Positions 1 through 12,596 of a stretch of 64,000 nucleotides of DNA are shown one piece after another (the stretch's first letter is position 1; every line of letters begins with the position of its first letter). The notes under the pieces are model-generated. The model ran no database searches. It worked only from the letters and a program-made list of their open reading frames with translations, and was not told where the DNA came from. The position numbers and the translations under genes were made by a program. The stretch is from contig NW_008246083.1 in NCBI RefSeq assembly GCF_000281045.1, positions 227,219-291,218 on the forward strand, in the 5' to 3' direction. The stretch is from Saprolegnia diclina VS20. Its lineage: Eukaryota; Oomycota; Saprolegniomycetes; Saprolegniales; Saprolegniaceae.

Positions 1-1493
1 CAAGCTGGCCGCGATGGTTGACGGCAGCTGCAAGGCGAACGAGTGCGCATCGTGGAGAGCCGAGACGCAGAGCTGCGTTGTCGATTCGCAGACTTTGCAA
101 ACCTGCTTCGTGTCTTGAAGGGGCCGAGTCAGACCCCAGGCGGTCATTGCAAACACGGTGGACAGCACGTCGAGTTGAAGTAGGCTCGTTCGTTGCGTCG
201 AGCACGGGTCGTCGAACGAAAACTGCGGCTGCACAAAGGCCGACCCAGCGCCATAGACGCACATGGGACTCCCCCCAAAGTACGTTGCATTCAGCTGTCT
301 CCACGAATATGGGACGGCGTCCAACGGTACAGACGCAAGCCGATGGTACGTGGCCTGGAGCGAGGCATCGGCTACGAGCGCCGTGCCCAGTAAAAACGCT
401 GCCGTGAACGCTTGCATTGAGCCGGGCGGTGCGACGTAAAAGCTGTCGATCGATACGAATGGTCCGAGGGCGTCGTGCACGATGATGCTCGCGGGTGTGA
501 ACGGGTAGACGCCCGCCATGTCTTCCATGGACACCGACGGACCGAGCGAGTTGTTGGCCATAAAGTTGCTGGCGCTGCGAACGAGACTGCCATTCGTCAT
601 GGCCGAGATCCAGAGATCGTCGAAAAGGTACCAATACAAGATCCCTGTTGTCCAGAGGGCACCTACAGCACACACGTTGGTGCCACGTAATCAAAGAGCT
701 AGAATGTCATACCTCGCCCCATGTGCGTCATACTGGCGATCGAGAGCTGTTGCGCTCCACCAAACGCGTCGACCACCGAGAGCGTCTCGTGGATGCCAAT
801 GGTTAGCGTGTTGCCCCACTGCAACGTAAAGTGCGTCAACCCATGCGACAACCAAAAGCCGACTTCGTCCTCGACCGAGACGAATGCATCTTGGACGCTC
901 GCTAGCCAGTCGACGCCACCGGGTGACGCCACCACGGCGTTGCCGACGGAAAACATGAATGCCGTCTCGAACCGCTCCAAGAAGTGGGCCCACTCGACGA
1001 TGCGAAGATGCGGCTCGAGGATCACGGCCGCGTTATTGGCATACTGCGCTGCGCACCGGGCTTGACGAGCGGCCGTGTGTCCGAGCTCCCAGCGCTTTTG
1101 TACGTCGACCCAGCAATACTGCGTGAAGAGGCTAAACGTGAGCTCGACGGACAGCGATCGAATCGCCTCGACCGCAGTTCGTACCGACGTTTGCTCGCTC
1201 AAGAGAATCGCCCGTGGGTACGACGGCTGAACGTCGAGCATCGTCGATGGTTTGTCGTAGTCCTTGAGCAGCGCGTTGGACGCATCAAACGCGTCGATGG
1301 AGCCATTCGATGCCGTCCAAAGATGCACACGGTAGAGATCCAAGAGGTACGTATGAGCGCCGTGGAGGCCAAACGACGGCCAGTAGAGGTCGTTGACCAT
1401 GTGCGGCGATAACAAGCGAGTGTAGTAGACACTGCAGGCCATCGAGAGCGCCACGTAGGCAAGGCCGAGCAACGTCTTGCGTCGTGGCTTCAT
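1..1493 (-). CDS. Saprolegnian large-family membrane protein, 3' end cut by window edge
   Basis: Two exons are visible: 713-1493 and 1-662, joined across a 50-bp intron (663-712) with a GTATGA donor and a TAG acceptor. Splicing gives a continuous frame through GRGALWTTGILYWYLFDDLW. I chose the ATG at 1493 because it is followed at once by a basic stretch and a hydrophobic segment (KTLLGLAYVALSMACSVYY), which fits a signal anchor. The in-frame sequence further upstream looks non-conserved. The rest is a large, probably extracytoplasmic region with scattered Asn-x-Ser/Thr sites. The YWYLFDDLWISAMTNGS stretch resembles a big multigene family of uncharacterised membrane proteins in Saprolegnia and relatives; that match is from memory. 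No enzymatic motif is visible. The stop codon lies beyond position 1. Confidence 0.6.
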
Positions 1494-2410
1494 GGACCGG
1501 CTGGTTGCTTGTCGTGTTTTCAAATGGCAAGTGGGCAACGTGCCATTTTTGTGCTGGCGTCGTTTCGGGACGAAACTTCTCAAGGGCGCGACCTTTTGTG
1601 GACCACCAATATAAGCCCAGGTCCCCCAAGCCCAACGCGACTACGAGTACAGACTCTATACTAGCGCTGCTAGACCATTCCTTTTGCCCATCGATGACAA
1701 AAAAGCCCGCATGTTCTTGGGACTGCACGTTTGCATGCAGTATGTCAGCGTGTTTCCCTTCCCAACTGCAATGTGGACGACGGAGTGGACGACGGCGGCT
1801 TCCGGTACGAGTAACCGCCAAGCGCCAGACCATGGACAACCTGGAACTTCATCCACTGTGTTAAGCGATCCAGCGATCGACGACTCTGTGGTCAAAGCAT
1901 TGCATTCTGTACTAGACTCGACTGAGTGGGTAGAGCGCTCGACACCTTGGGCAACGATGCGTCCTCGGCCCACTCGTAGCTTCGGTGAAGCGGCAAATAC
2001 GGCCTCCTCGTTCCTTTTGTACGTTGATGCTTGAGAGCAGGTAGACATTGAAATGACTGCACGTGTTCTCCACAGTCGCGGCGAGTACAGCAAGGGTAAA
2101 TAAGAGATACCCTTGACTCCAGCGACGTCATCGTCGGCTCGAGCAAGAAATGGGTGCAGCTTCCTCGGACGTCTCTGTGCAAGAAGCTAGCGTCGTCAAG
2201 ACAAACGCAGCGCTTCGACCACCAGCATGTCCCCAGCTGCGCTCGACGCATTCCGTCGTATCATGCAGTCAGCGTCGTGCAAGCCCACGCGATGGGCAGC
2301 TGATATCACTGTGGTTGAACGCTGGCATCGCTGATTGGCTCCCGCGGTCGCAAGGCGCCTTGAAGCTGCTCTGATTGTAGCTTTTTGGCCAATCAGCGGC
2401 GACGTTCGAA
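1494..2410. promoter_or_regulatory. Divergent intergenic region with an inverted CCAAT-box pair
   Basis: I see no credible gene here. The region separates the leftmost gene (-) from the ferlin gene (+). CTGATTGGCT at about 2331-2340 and GGCCAATCAG at about 2387-2396 form an inverted pair of CCAAT boxes. The second ends only about 15 bp before the ferlin ATG. The same element recurs at other promoters in this window. Confidence 0.5.
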
Positions 2411-5400
2411 ATGGCTGCGCCAGATCGCAACATTTTCGAAGTTGCGCCCACGATGCCACTGCTCCGCGTCAAGGTCGTCTCGGGGAAGAAGCTCCTCGCG
2501 GTCGACAAGAAGTTCATCGGCGCCGCGTCGAGCGACCCATGTACGCATGAGGACGAGGAGGAACATGACGCTCATGCGCTTGGTAGACGTCCGCTTGACG
2601 TGTGGTGCCGAGACGTGCAAGACCAAGATCCAGTCCGGGACCGTCAACCCAACGTGGCACGAGGAGTTCCGGTTCGGCGAAGCGGTCTGCCTCGCCGAGG
2701 ATGCGTGCATCTCGTTCCGCGTCAAAGACTACAACACGCTCACGCCCAGCGTCGACCTCGGCGGCGCCGAAGTCCATGTCCCGTCGCTCACGCCCAACGA
2801 ATGGGTACCCATCGCCGATGGTATCCCAGCCTATACACATCTTCTTCGTAGAACAAACTGGTGCTGCCTCTCGAGAAGCACGCGTCAATGAAGGGGGACG
2901 CGTCGGGCGAGATCGCGGTCGAGATCTTCTACGACCCGACGCAAGGTGCGGACGGTGCGCCGCCGTCCGACGTCCAAAACATTTGGTCAGAGACGTCGAC
3001 GCGCGAGCTCCCGATTCCGCCATCGTCGAGTAACGGGGACGACGAGGAGGCTTCGCCGCCCACGAGCGCGTCCGCAGCGCCCGCGCCCTGGACGTACAAC
3101 TTTCTTGCTGTGAGTGTCTTGGAAGGCGCAGGCCTCAAGGCGTGCGATGGCGACGCGCAGGCGGGCACGAGCGACCCGTTCGCGCTTCTTCGCATCGGCA
3201 CGGCCAAGCCGTTCAAGACCAAGGTCATGAAGAAGACGCTCGTGCCGAAATGGCGCGAAAAGTTCTACTTCCCGCTCGACCCCAAGACCAAGTACGCCAA
3301 CACGGTCCTGTCGCTGCGCGTCGAAGACGAGGACGTGCTCTCGAACGACTTTATGGGGCTCCTCGCCATCGACGTGCGCGAGTGGGTCCAAAAGCACGGC
3401 AGCGCCAAGAAGGACATGTGGTTTGGCCTCGGGCCCGACACCAAGAACCCAGTGCGCGCGAGCCTCGACGAGGAAGACCCGCTCGACTACGGCTTTGGCA
3501 AGGTCCACCTCGCGATCGAGGCGTGCACGCTCGAGTGCGACTACGCGACGCTCGTGCAGGGCGAGGCCGACACGGACGTCTATGCGTCGGCCGAAGACGA
3601 CGAAGAGAGCGGCGCGAACAACGAAGAGGACGCCAAGCTCGCCGAGCGCGAGTCGACCGAGGAGAAGGCCAAGCGCGACGAAGAAGAAAAGAAGATGCTC
3701 GAAGAGCTCCAGAAAATCCAGTTCAAGTCGGGCGACTACCAGATCCAGGTACTGTGACCACATATCTCGTGTGGACGCGTACCAGATTGTGGTGGACCGT
3801 AGGTGCGCATCATTGAAGTGCGCGACTTGGTGCCGCAGGATGCCAACGGGTCGGCGGACCCAGTGGTGTTTGTCGAGTGCATGGGCCAGGAGCAGCACAC
3901 GGCCGTCAAGCCCAACCAGCTCTCGTGCGTCTTTGACACGCTTCTCTTTTTCAACCTCAAGAACGTCGACAAGGACGACATTGAGAGCGCGTCGATCGAA
4001 GTGACCGTCAAGGACGCCGACGGGCCGTTCTCGTCCGACAAGATTGGGTTCTTCCGCATCGACATTCCGTACATTTACTACATGAAGAACCACGAGATGT
4101 ACCGTCAATGGGTCGCACTCGTCAAGAGCGCGGGCGACAGCGAGCAGGGCGTGCAGGGCTACCTCTTGTACGTCGTCGCTTCGGCACTTGATACCTTCTT
4201 GATACTCATGATATCACTGTTGTGACTAGGCTCTCGATTGCTGTGCTTGGCCCTGGCGACACCATCCCGATCCACGACCCCAAGGTACGTCATACGAGCT
4301 TGCGGCAACCTACATCGTTCGTGTGCATATAGGAGATCAAGGACGACTCGGAGATGGTGATCATGCCGCCGCGAGTGTCGCAGACATTGCACTTCCTCGT
4401 GGTGACGGTCCACCGCGCCGAGGGACTTCCCAACATGGACAAGGGTACGTATCACATAGGGACGACTCAGCGATGTCATGTGGCACAGGCATCATGTCGG
4501 GCGGCGGTATCGACGCGTACGTCCGCGTGGCGTTCGCTGGTGAAAAGCCCGTCGAGACGCGCAAGGTGTCGACGCGCGGCTCGGACGTCGACTTCCAGCA
4601 GGTACACAAAGGCTTGGGATCGAGCCTCGCTCAGTCTTTCGCAGGAGCTGTGGTTTCCCGTGCTCTTGCCGTGCATGTCGAACCGCATCGCGATTAGCGT
4701 CTGGGACTGGGACCGTGTCGCCGATGAGCTCGTCGCGCATGCCTCGCCGTTCAACTTTAACCAGATCAAGGACCACCCGACGTACGCAATGCAAGGTGTA
4801 TCCTGTGCATGACGCCAGTATGCATAGGCTCTTCCAGAACCTTTGGACCAACTTGTATGGGACGCCGGAAGACTCGACGTTTCTCAAGTTCAACTCGACG
4901 GCCAAAGCGTTTATGGGCAAGCACCCGGAGACCGCGTCGACCTTCCGCGGCCGCCTCTTGCTCTCGTTTCGCGTCGAGTCGGACGTCAAGAACACGCTCG
5001 ACGTGCCGCATACGCGCAACCTCCTCACCAAGATGCCGCAGCCGCCTACCAAGACGTACTGTCTCCGCGCGCTGCTTCTCTCGGGGTCGGAGATCCCGGG
5101 CTTTACGAGCAAGGTGCACTGGGGCTCCTTCTCCAAGATGAGCGTGCGCATTGCGATCGGCAGCACAACACTGTGGTACAACCGCGTCGCCAACGTCAAG
5201 GGCATGTGCAGCTGGAACCAGTTCATGCAGGCGCCGAGCCTCGCGCTCCCGTCCGACTTGCGCCAGTGCCCCGATGTGTTTGTGTACCTTGTGGCGGGCG
5301 CCACCGGTGCGGACGCGCGCAACGTTTGCTACGCGCGCTTCAAGGCCGCCGAGCTGCTGCTCCCGAGCGACGAGACGGTGCCCAAAGCCAAGTGGATCAG

Positions 5401-8400
5401 CCTCAGCGAAGACGACGTCCTCAACGAGCTTCAGGACTACCAACACCCGGGCAACCTTCTTCTGCGCCTTGGCCTCGCCGAAACGACGTCCAAGGACGTG
5501 CCCGAGTCGTGGAAGGAGGTAGTGTCGGCCAAGATGCCGTCGGCGTCGTACACGCTTCTCGTGCACCTCTTCCAAGGCCGCGGGCTCCCGTCCGCCGACT
5601 CGAACGGCCTCCTCGACCCGTACGTCGCTGTCACGTGCAGCGGCGTCGGCAACAAGAGCTCGCGCAAGAACCGGACGCGCGACCCGATGTACTACGAGAC
5701 CATGGTGTTTGACGTCAACGTGCCCGTGGTATGTCACCGTGACGCTTCCAGCACGTGTCTCATCATGACCGAGTAGGACCGCGACCACCAGCCGCGCATT
5801 GCCTTGCAGGTGTACGACTGGGACCGTTGGGACGCCGATGACTTTGTCGGCGGTGTTTCGATTCCGCTCCAAGGTGCGTTGCCACCTCGGCGATGTTTAG
5901 TCGAATAATGGTTGGTGGTAGATGTGCGCGTCATGGAGGCCAGCGACTACGAGGCCGGCTACACCGTGCCCGTGCCCGAGTGGTACCCACTGGGGCTCCA
6001 GACACCTGGTGACGTCGAGGGCGCGCTCCTTCTCTCGTGCATGCTCATCGTCAAGGACATGCCCGACCAAGTGATCGCGCCGCCCGCGTCGATTCGCCCC
6101 AAGATGCAGGAGAAATTTCTCGAGATCATTTGCGTCGGCATGCGCCAGCTCACGCCCGCGGGCTTCACGCCACTGCACATGCCGTACCTGCAGTTTGAGA
6201 TTGGCGAGGTCACGTCGACGAACCGACCCAAGCTCACGGCGCCGAGTGCCAAGCCGTCGCCGCACGACCCCAACTACCTCGAGCGTATTGTGATTCCGAT
6301 TTCGGTGCCGGAAGACGCGCGGTACGCGCCGCGCTTGAACCTCAGCGTCTACGACACGCTCCTCGGTGGTTTTGTCAAGCCGCTTCTCGGCACGGCGTCC
6401 ATCGATCTCGCGACCAAGCTCCCGTTCTCGAACGGCCGGCCCAACGAAGCGTACGTGGCGCCCGGTGCGTCGACGCACCATGTGGTCGGCAACCCGCACG
6501 TCGACGGCGAGATCGTGCCTCGGACGCCGGAAGGAAGCTCGTCCGGTGCGGGTGTCGGTGCCATCATGCCTACGATGGACGAAATGGATGAAGACGACGA
6601 AGACACGCCGCCGTACCTCAAGCACCGCGAGCTCATGGCCGACACGATCGAGGCGACGCTCGAGACGACGCCGTTCGAAGTCTACAACGTCTACCGCGGC
6701 CAAACGTTTGGCGTCGGCAAGAGCACGTACCGGGCTGTCGGCAAGTTCAAGGGGCTCATCCGCATCCTCAACAGCCGGTCGGACGCGCCGCTCTTTGACC
6801 TGGAAATGCTGCTCAACCCGCAGCCGTACGTGGTGCGCATCTACGTCCTCGACGCGTTCGCGCTCCAGCCCAAGGACCCGAACGGCAAGTCGGACCCGTA
6901 CTTGCGGCTCAAGGTCGGCTCGAAGGAGATTGTGAGCGACCGGTCGCACCACCACACTGCGACGCTCGAACCCAAGTTCCACTCGGTGTACGAGTTCAAG
7001 GTCAACCTCCCGGGGGCCTCGACGCTCTCGCTCGAGTGCTGGGACTACGACCTCTTTTCGGTCGGCGGCGACGATTTCATTGGCGCCACGTGCATCGACC
7101 TCGAGGACCGGTGGTTTGACGACCGGTGGCAGACGCTCGGCAACACGGCCGAGGGGACGTTCAAGCCGATCGAGACGCGTCAGCTCTACGCGCCCTCGAG
7201 TGTCTGCGCGCAGGGCTCGGTGCGGCTCTGGATGGACATTCTGACGCCGGCGCAAGCGACCTTGTCGCCGCCCGTCGACATCAAGCTGCCGCCTATTGAG
7301 CATTTTGAGGTGCGCGTCGTCATCTACAAGACCAAGGACGTGACGCCGGGCGACGAATTCTCGGGCTTGAGCGACCTCTTCATCAAGGCGTGGCTGCAGT
7401 CGTACGACAACAAGGCGCAGAAGACCGACATTCATTGGCGCGCCAAAGACGGCAAGGCGAGCTTCAACTGGCGCATGAAGTTTGACATTGCACTTCCGAT
7501 CGACGCGAGCAACGAGCTCGAGAAGGGCCACTTGCATCTCCAGATGTGGGACAAGGACGTCCTGTACGACGACTGCCTCTCGGACACGATCATCAACCTC
7601 TCGGAGCACCTCAAGAAGGCGTACAAGACCAAGGAGATTGTCAACGTGTACGCCAAGCCCAAGCCGATCAAGTCCAACCCGCGGCCGACCAAGAGCCCGA
7701 CCAACGTCCGCGTCGCGAGCCCCACGGCCACGGTCGCGACCGGTGCGCTATTTCGTTCCTTCCTCGTCCTTGCTCATCCTTGGACGTGTGTAGATCTCGA
7801 CGACCTCGAACGGGGCGAGAGCGAGGCGCTCTTGCCGCCGCCGCCGCTCTCCAAGTCCGACTCGAAGCGCGGGAAGAAGAACGACAAGAAGGAAGGCGTC
7901 GAGATGATGGTCAAGGCGCTCAAGACGCGCATGGGCATGGGCGAAGACCCGGACGACGCCAGCTGGCTCACGTGCACGACGCGGGACCCGCACACGGGCG
8001 ACCGCGTCGAGGCCGGCAAGATCCTTCTCGCGATCGAGATCATTCCCAAGCATGTGGCCGACCTCCGCGCCGCCGGCCTCGGGCGCAGCGAGCCCAACAG
8101 CTTCCCGACGCTCGCCGAGCCCGCCGACCGCTTGCATCTCAAGTACGTCGTCGCTACTTTGTGTCATCCATGACGAATGTGGCTAGCGCGCTCTTCAACC
8201 CGCTGCACTTGCTCGAGTCGCTCATGGGCCCCAAGGCGTACGCGGCCTGCTCGAGCTTTGTCATTTGCGCGCTCGTGATTGCGTTCCTCGTCTTTGCCGG
8301 CCCCATGATCAACGTCCTCTTGGTATGTACGCGTGCTGCATCGGAGGTCTCATCGAGCTGCTGCCTGTAGACGCTGCTCAACATGCTCCCGTCGCCGTAC

Positions 8401-8493
8401 GGCTGGGTCGTCTTTGGCCTCGTCATGTTCCTCATCCTCTTTGGCTTTGGCTACTGCTCGTACCGCTGCCGGCGCACGATGCGCACGTCGTAG
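2411..8493 (+). CDS. Ferlin-family multi-C2-domain membrane protein
   Basis: Fourteen exons: 2411-2540, 2587-2804, 2852-3748, 3803-4167, 4230-4284, 4333-4444, 4489-4601, 4645-4781, 4828-5728, 5777-5873, 5922-7742, 7794-8142, 8187-8322, 8371-8493. They give about 1817 residues, the normal ferlin size. C2-type sandwiches are visible near residues 5-115, 200-320, 416-520, 570-680, 750-850, 912-1000, 1310-1420 and 1470-1570. Two are clear: one with SDPYLRLKVG and a later WDYDLFSVGGDDFIGAT, and one with WDKDVLYDDCLSDT. The ferlin-type DLEDRWFD follows the penultimate C2. Two hydrophobic segments lie at the C terminus (about 1750-1775 and 1788-1808) before a short basic tail. Ferlins are tail-anchored and work in calcium-dependent membrane fusion and repair. 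Several acidic loop residues are kept, so calcium binding is plausible. Family assignment is firm; exact splice sites are my inference. Confidence 0.88.
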
Positions 8494-8955
8494 GCTACGT
8501 GTATTTTGAATGGACCGAATGCTTTTGGACATGCATGCGATGTGGCATGGCCGACGCGGCCAGTCGTTCGACTGCTGCATGCGTCATCCTCACCTACAAT
8601 GGACAAGCATCCGCGCGCAGACGGTTGCAGTACAGAAGCGGAGGATGAGCATCGAACGCAGCGACACGCCATCGCCACGCCATCTCCACTGTCCTCTCCA
8701 CCACCTCTCTCCACCGTCATTTTCACTGTCGTCTCCACCGTCATCATCACCGTCATCTTCACCGTCATCTTCACCGTCTTCTCCATCGGGCAGGAAGGAA
8801 GCTACTGCTGTTGCTCGTCTTGAACGTGGGTGGCTGAATAAAAGAACATTTCGGAACGGATAAAAGACACGGCGTGGGTTATCCGGAAAGATATGTATCC
8901 GGACAAGGCAAGCGGCCACTCGAAATGTTTCATAATCTTTTTTGCCCCTCGGACC
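8494..8955. repeat. Intergenic region with degenerate CACCGTCATCTT-type simple repeat
   Basis: Between the ferlin stop and HPRT there is no supported gene. From about 8711 to 8792 the sequence is a degenerate tandem of CACCGTCATCTT-like units (CACCGTCATC recurs several times). The open frames across it are artefacts of the repeat. Confidence 0.6.
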
Positions 8956-9701
8956 ATGGTGGTAGGCGACGTGATGGCGGCGCATGGGCGCTGACGCTTG
9001 ACGTAGAGACAAGAGCCCATCTACCTCGACGACAACGCTTCGTACCCCAAGGAACACTTCCTCGTGCCGGCCCACTACCTCGTACGCATGCGAGCAAGGA
9101 GCGCGAGGTTGATGGCGTCTATGTGTAGCCGTACGTGGACAGCGTCTTGATCCCGCAAGGCTTGATCAACGACCGCATCGAGAAGCTTGCGCAGGACATC
9201 CGCCATGCGTACCAGGGCCAGACGATTCACCTGCTCTGCGTGCTCAAGGGCGGCGCCGCCTTCTTCCACGCGCTCATCGAGAAGCTGCGCCTGTTCCACA
9301 AGTACAACACGTGCGACTACGTCCCGTTCACGTTTGACTTCATCAAAGTCAAGTCATACGACGGCCTCCAGTCGACGGGCAACGTCCAAGTGAGCGGCGC
9401 CGACATTGCTAAGTTCAAGGGCAAGCACTTGTTGCTGGTCGAAGACATCATTGACACGGGCAAGACCATGGCCAAGCTCGTGCCGTACCTCTCGGCGTCC
9501 GAGCCGGCCTCGATCAAGGTCTCGAGCCTCTTGGAGAAGCGCAACCCTGAGTCGTGCGGCTTCCTCGCCGACTTTGTGGGCTTTTCGATCCCGGACAAGT
9601 TTGTCATTGGCTGCTGCCTCGACTACAACGAGATCTTCCGGGACTTGGACCACATCTGCGTCATCAACAACGCGGGTATCGCCAAGTGGGCGTCGTCGTA
9701 G
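8956..9701 (+). CDS. HPRT1: Hypoxanthine-guanine phosphoribosyltransferase
   Basis: Exons 8956-8961, 9007-9081 and 9129-9701 give 217 residues, matching the usual HPRT length of about 218. The enzyme transfers phosphoribose from PRPP to hypoxanthine or guanine in purine salvage. The PRPP-binding loop LLVEDIIDTGKTM is intact, as is LCVLKGGAAFF earlier in the protein. The LVPAHYLPYVDSVLIP junction across the second intron matches the family. The first exon holds only ATG-GTG. It is inferred from a good GTAGGC donor and TAG acceptor 45 bp apart and from the in-frame stop just before exon 2, so the N-terminal residues are the least certain part. The gene runs toward the BolA gene, with 91 bp between stop codons. 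Confidence 0.92.
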
Positions 9702-9792
9702 ATGTAGCTAGACGATCAGATCAACACGCAGATGTATGTTCCTTTCTTTGGTTACGTAGTACGAATAGCGGCTCTAGACATGTAGCATACCT

Positions 9793-10101
9793 CTACTTGG
9801 GGAGCTGCTCAAACTGGGCCGGCGTGTACGTCTTAAGCGTCAGGCCGTGCATGCCACCGATCTCTTCCTTGAGCACTTCGTTCACGAGGCGGTGCTGCGC
9901 GACGCGGTTCTTGCCCTCGAACGTCGGCGACGCGACCTCGATCTTGTACATGGAGCCACAGCCGCCCGAGATGTCGTCGACCTTGACGTGCGTCGCGCTC
10001 AGCGCCTGGCGCAAGGACGTCGCCATCTTCTCTTCCGCCGTCGTGCTAAGACCACGCACCGACGCTGGCCGGAGCACCCGCTGCAATGCACGCATCATCA
10101 T
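9793..10101 (-). CDS. BOLA3: Mitochondrial BolA3-like protein
   Basis: A single exon of 102 residues. The N terminus ([19 protein letters not shown]) is basic and lacks acidic residues, like a mitochondrial presequence, so I start at the triple Met rather than further upstream. The BolA core is clear: [16 protein letters not shown], then [13 protein letters not shown] and [11 protein letters not shown]. The GGCG cysteine and the C-terminal His region are what BolA3 uses with glutaredoxin-5-type proteins to hand iron-sulfur clusters to mitochondrial targets. That role is known for the family and inferred here. It is convergent with HPRT. Confidence 0.88.
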   Translation of the reverse strand: MMMRALQRVLRPASVRGLSTTAEEKMATSLRQALSATHVKVDDISGGCGSMYKIEVASPTFEGKNRVAQHRLVNEVLKEEIGGMHGLTLKTYTPAQFEQLPK

Positions 10102-12596
10102 CTTCTTGCTTCGTCGTCGACCGTTCAATCCGAAATGATTTGCCGCCGATTCGGAGAAGTTCTTTGCGCCCGTTAAGTACGCTTGTGGTCGATAGTGAAT
10201 CCAAGATGCGTACAAAGAGCGACTTGGACGATGCAAAGTGCGATTGCCCCAAGCCTCAACCACGCCTGTCAAGCGCCGCTACTCGATAACGACGCTGCGC
10301 CAGGGCTCCCTCAGCGGCGCATTGGCTTTACCGAGCCGCCAAAGTACCTCCTTGAAATGCTGCCTGAGGACCACCACGTCACGGTAGCTACTGCCACCGA
10401 GTACAGTCCCGCCCGACTACATCACGCGCTCTCCCAACTTTATATGGACGGAATAGAGCGGAAAGCCTTCGCAATTCCTACTCGGCTGGGCTATAAGTTC
10501 TGAGCGACAAACTACGCGTCTAGTGTGTCTGAGGTGCGCTCGAGACGCGCAGCCACCTTTTGCGTCGCAGCGACGTTGTCAACGCGATCGGGGCCGTCTT
10601 CCTACGCTCGTCGAGCGACTTGAGCGGACGCTAACCATGCTATCTTTGCATCATTGGCGGCACGTAAACGGTATCAACAAAGCGCTGTTTGCGATCGCGC
10701 CACCACACCAGCGCTCCCGTAAGTTCCAGAGTCCCCAGCATCGCTGGCAGCTCGAGACATTCTGGCACGAGGCCAAGCAGCCTCTTGGACGTCGACTTTC
10801 ACCGAGAGGCACCCTTTGGGCCGCGCTCAAAACCAAGCGCGCCTTTAACACTACCAGCTTCGCAACAGCAAGCTTCACCGCTGCCGCAACATGCCTCAAG
10901 TCGAAAGGCTGCCATCCAAAACAGTTCAGCAATCGAATCGATGCACTTCAACGACTGCAAGCTCAACGACAACGCGGCGAGTGACAAACTGCATGTGAGA
11001 AACCGCCGAGCTAAAGGGGAGACTCATGGGAGGCTCTTTACACAGCCACCATCGTCATCGAGAGATCAGGGAATTAGGACTCTGGCATGGCGCCACGTGA
11101 AGCAGCTCGTCAATCTATTGGGTAAAAATCGAAAAATCCAACCAAAAATGCGATTGCCCAGATTCGAACGGATTGGTATGTAGAGCGGAAGGATGACGAG
11201 CTTGGACACGCGCCACCCGATATGACGTCCCTCCTTGAAGGTCCTCGTCCACTTCCTATGATAATACCAGATAGACGCACCAACTTCAACAACAACGATG
11301 CGAAGGGCGACCTGGATCCCTCCAGAGAGCTCCTCCAGACGGTGTTGCTTTCGACACGATTGGTTGCTGTAGACAGGCGGCTCTCGAGAGGCGACTTACT
11401 TTGTTGCTGCAGCAGCACGGAGGTCGACAGCCGCAAGCAGGGTTAAAAGGATGCGACAAGCACCTTCAACCGCGTGCAGCGATCGAAGCCGAGGACCAGC
11501 TGGGTTCGAAGCACCGGCGTGTGATGAGCATCGAAACAGCAAGGAGCCAGGACAGCAAGTTGTCCAGTGCACCGACCCGATGGATGATTCACATGGCAGT
11601 GTCCCGCCATGCAGCTTGAGCTTGCAGCTTGGATTCAATGGCGATGAGGAACATGGAGCGTCGCATGGGATCGTCGGACCGAGTAATGACGCGCCTCGGT
11701 GGATTTGTTGAAATGCGGCAAGTGAGGCATTACGCAGTGGGTTATAACAACGCGGCTTTATTGAGCAACAACTATTGCGAACGTGCATCATTCACGCCAC
11801 GCAGCGTTCTGACGACCCCACTGCAGGCGGCTGTCGTTTTACCATTTTTTAACAATTGGCGAGTGCTGGTCGGGTTGGAAAGCGTCGTTTCTCTTGGTGT
11901 TTGTATGCATACAACCGCGCCAGATGGCTTCGAATACCCATGTTTGGTTGTTGCTATTTATTTGCCGTCGAATGGATTTGCGATTGGATTTCTGGCCTAT
12001 AGCCCGAGCTATCCAGCCGAGCGATCCGACAAGCTATCCAGCGAAACGATACTCTACTCTTTGCGCGACTGCCTGCAAAATGCAAAAACGAGCTTGGAGG
12101 CCGTCGGCACTGCAACCGCAATTGCTTGAACCTGCTATGCAAAGGGAAAGGCCATCATCTCCCACGCACGTCCATGTCAGCAGCGTACTGTGTAGTGACC
12201 AAGGGTAATTCACGCCGGACAAGAGCATCCACAGCAGCATCGTATGAGCTCATCGCTCATCGATTTCATACAGGCGAGACAACAACAGACTACGTAGCAG
12301 CAGGAGCGGCGACCGAGAACAACAACACATCGAGCGTCCATCGACGCGCGTCAGCACTGGATCTTCTGGTCACAACAAGCTGTTGAAACATTTTAGCGCC
12401 CACTGTGCACAACCTTCGCAACAGCTGCCAGTGCGAAGCATACAAATGCCAAGTCATGAGGGTGGGACAGTTGGGTATACGAACCCCAAGTGTCTTTTGT
12501 TGGCCGGCGGGAATTCGCCTCGTCAAATGGCAGCTGGCGGATCGCTGCAAGATGCGCAAGAGGCTCACAATTCAACTTTCGCGCTTCTTGCCACTC
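10102..12596. other. Gene-poor intergenic region
   Basis: About 2.5 kb without a supported gene. Several short open frames overlap on both strands, but none shows a recognisable domain, a plausible splice partner or the GC-rich third-position bias of the neighbours. The frame ending at 10503 and the one at 11629-12129 were examined and not recognised. Degenerate repeats or old mobile-element remnants cannot be excluded. Confidence 0.5.

Noticed and set aside
8700..8800. Possible CRISPR-like or regulatory array in the CACCGTCATCTT repeat
   Set aside because: The units are contiguous and degenerate with no spacers. This is a simple-sequence repeat in a eukaryotic genome.
10183..10503. Open frame ending in AFAIPTRLGYKF
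   Set aside because: No domain was recognised, codon use is unlike the neighbours, and there is no splice partner or conserved start.
11145..11185. tRNA-like segment containing AGATTCGAACGG
   Set aside because: The T-arm stem does not pair and no acceptor, D or anticodon arm can be built around it.
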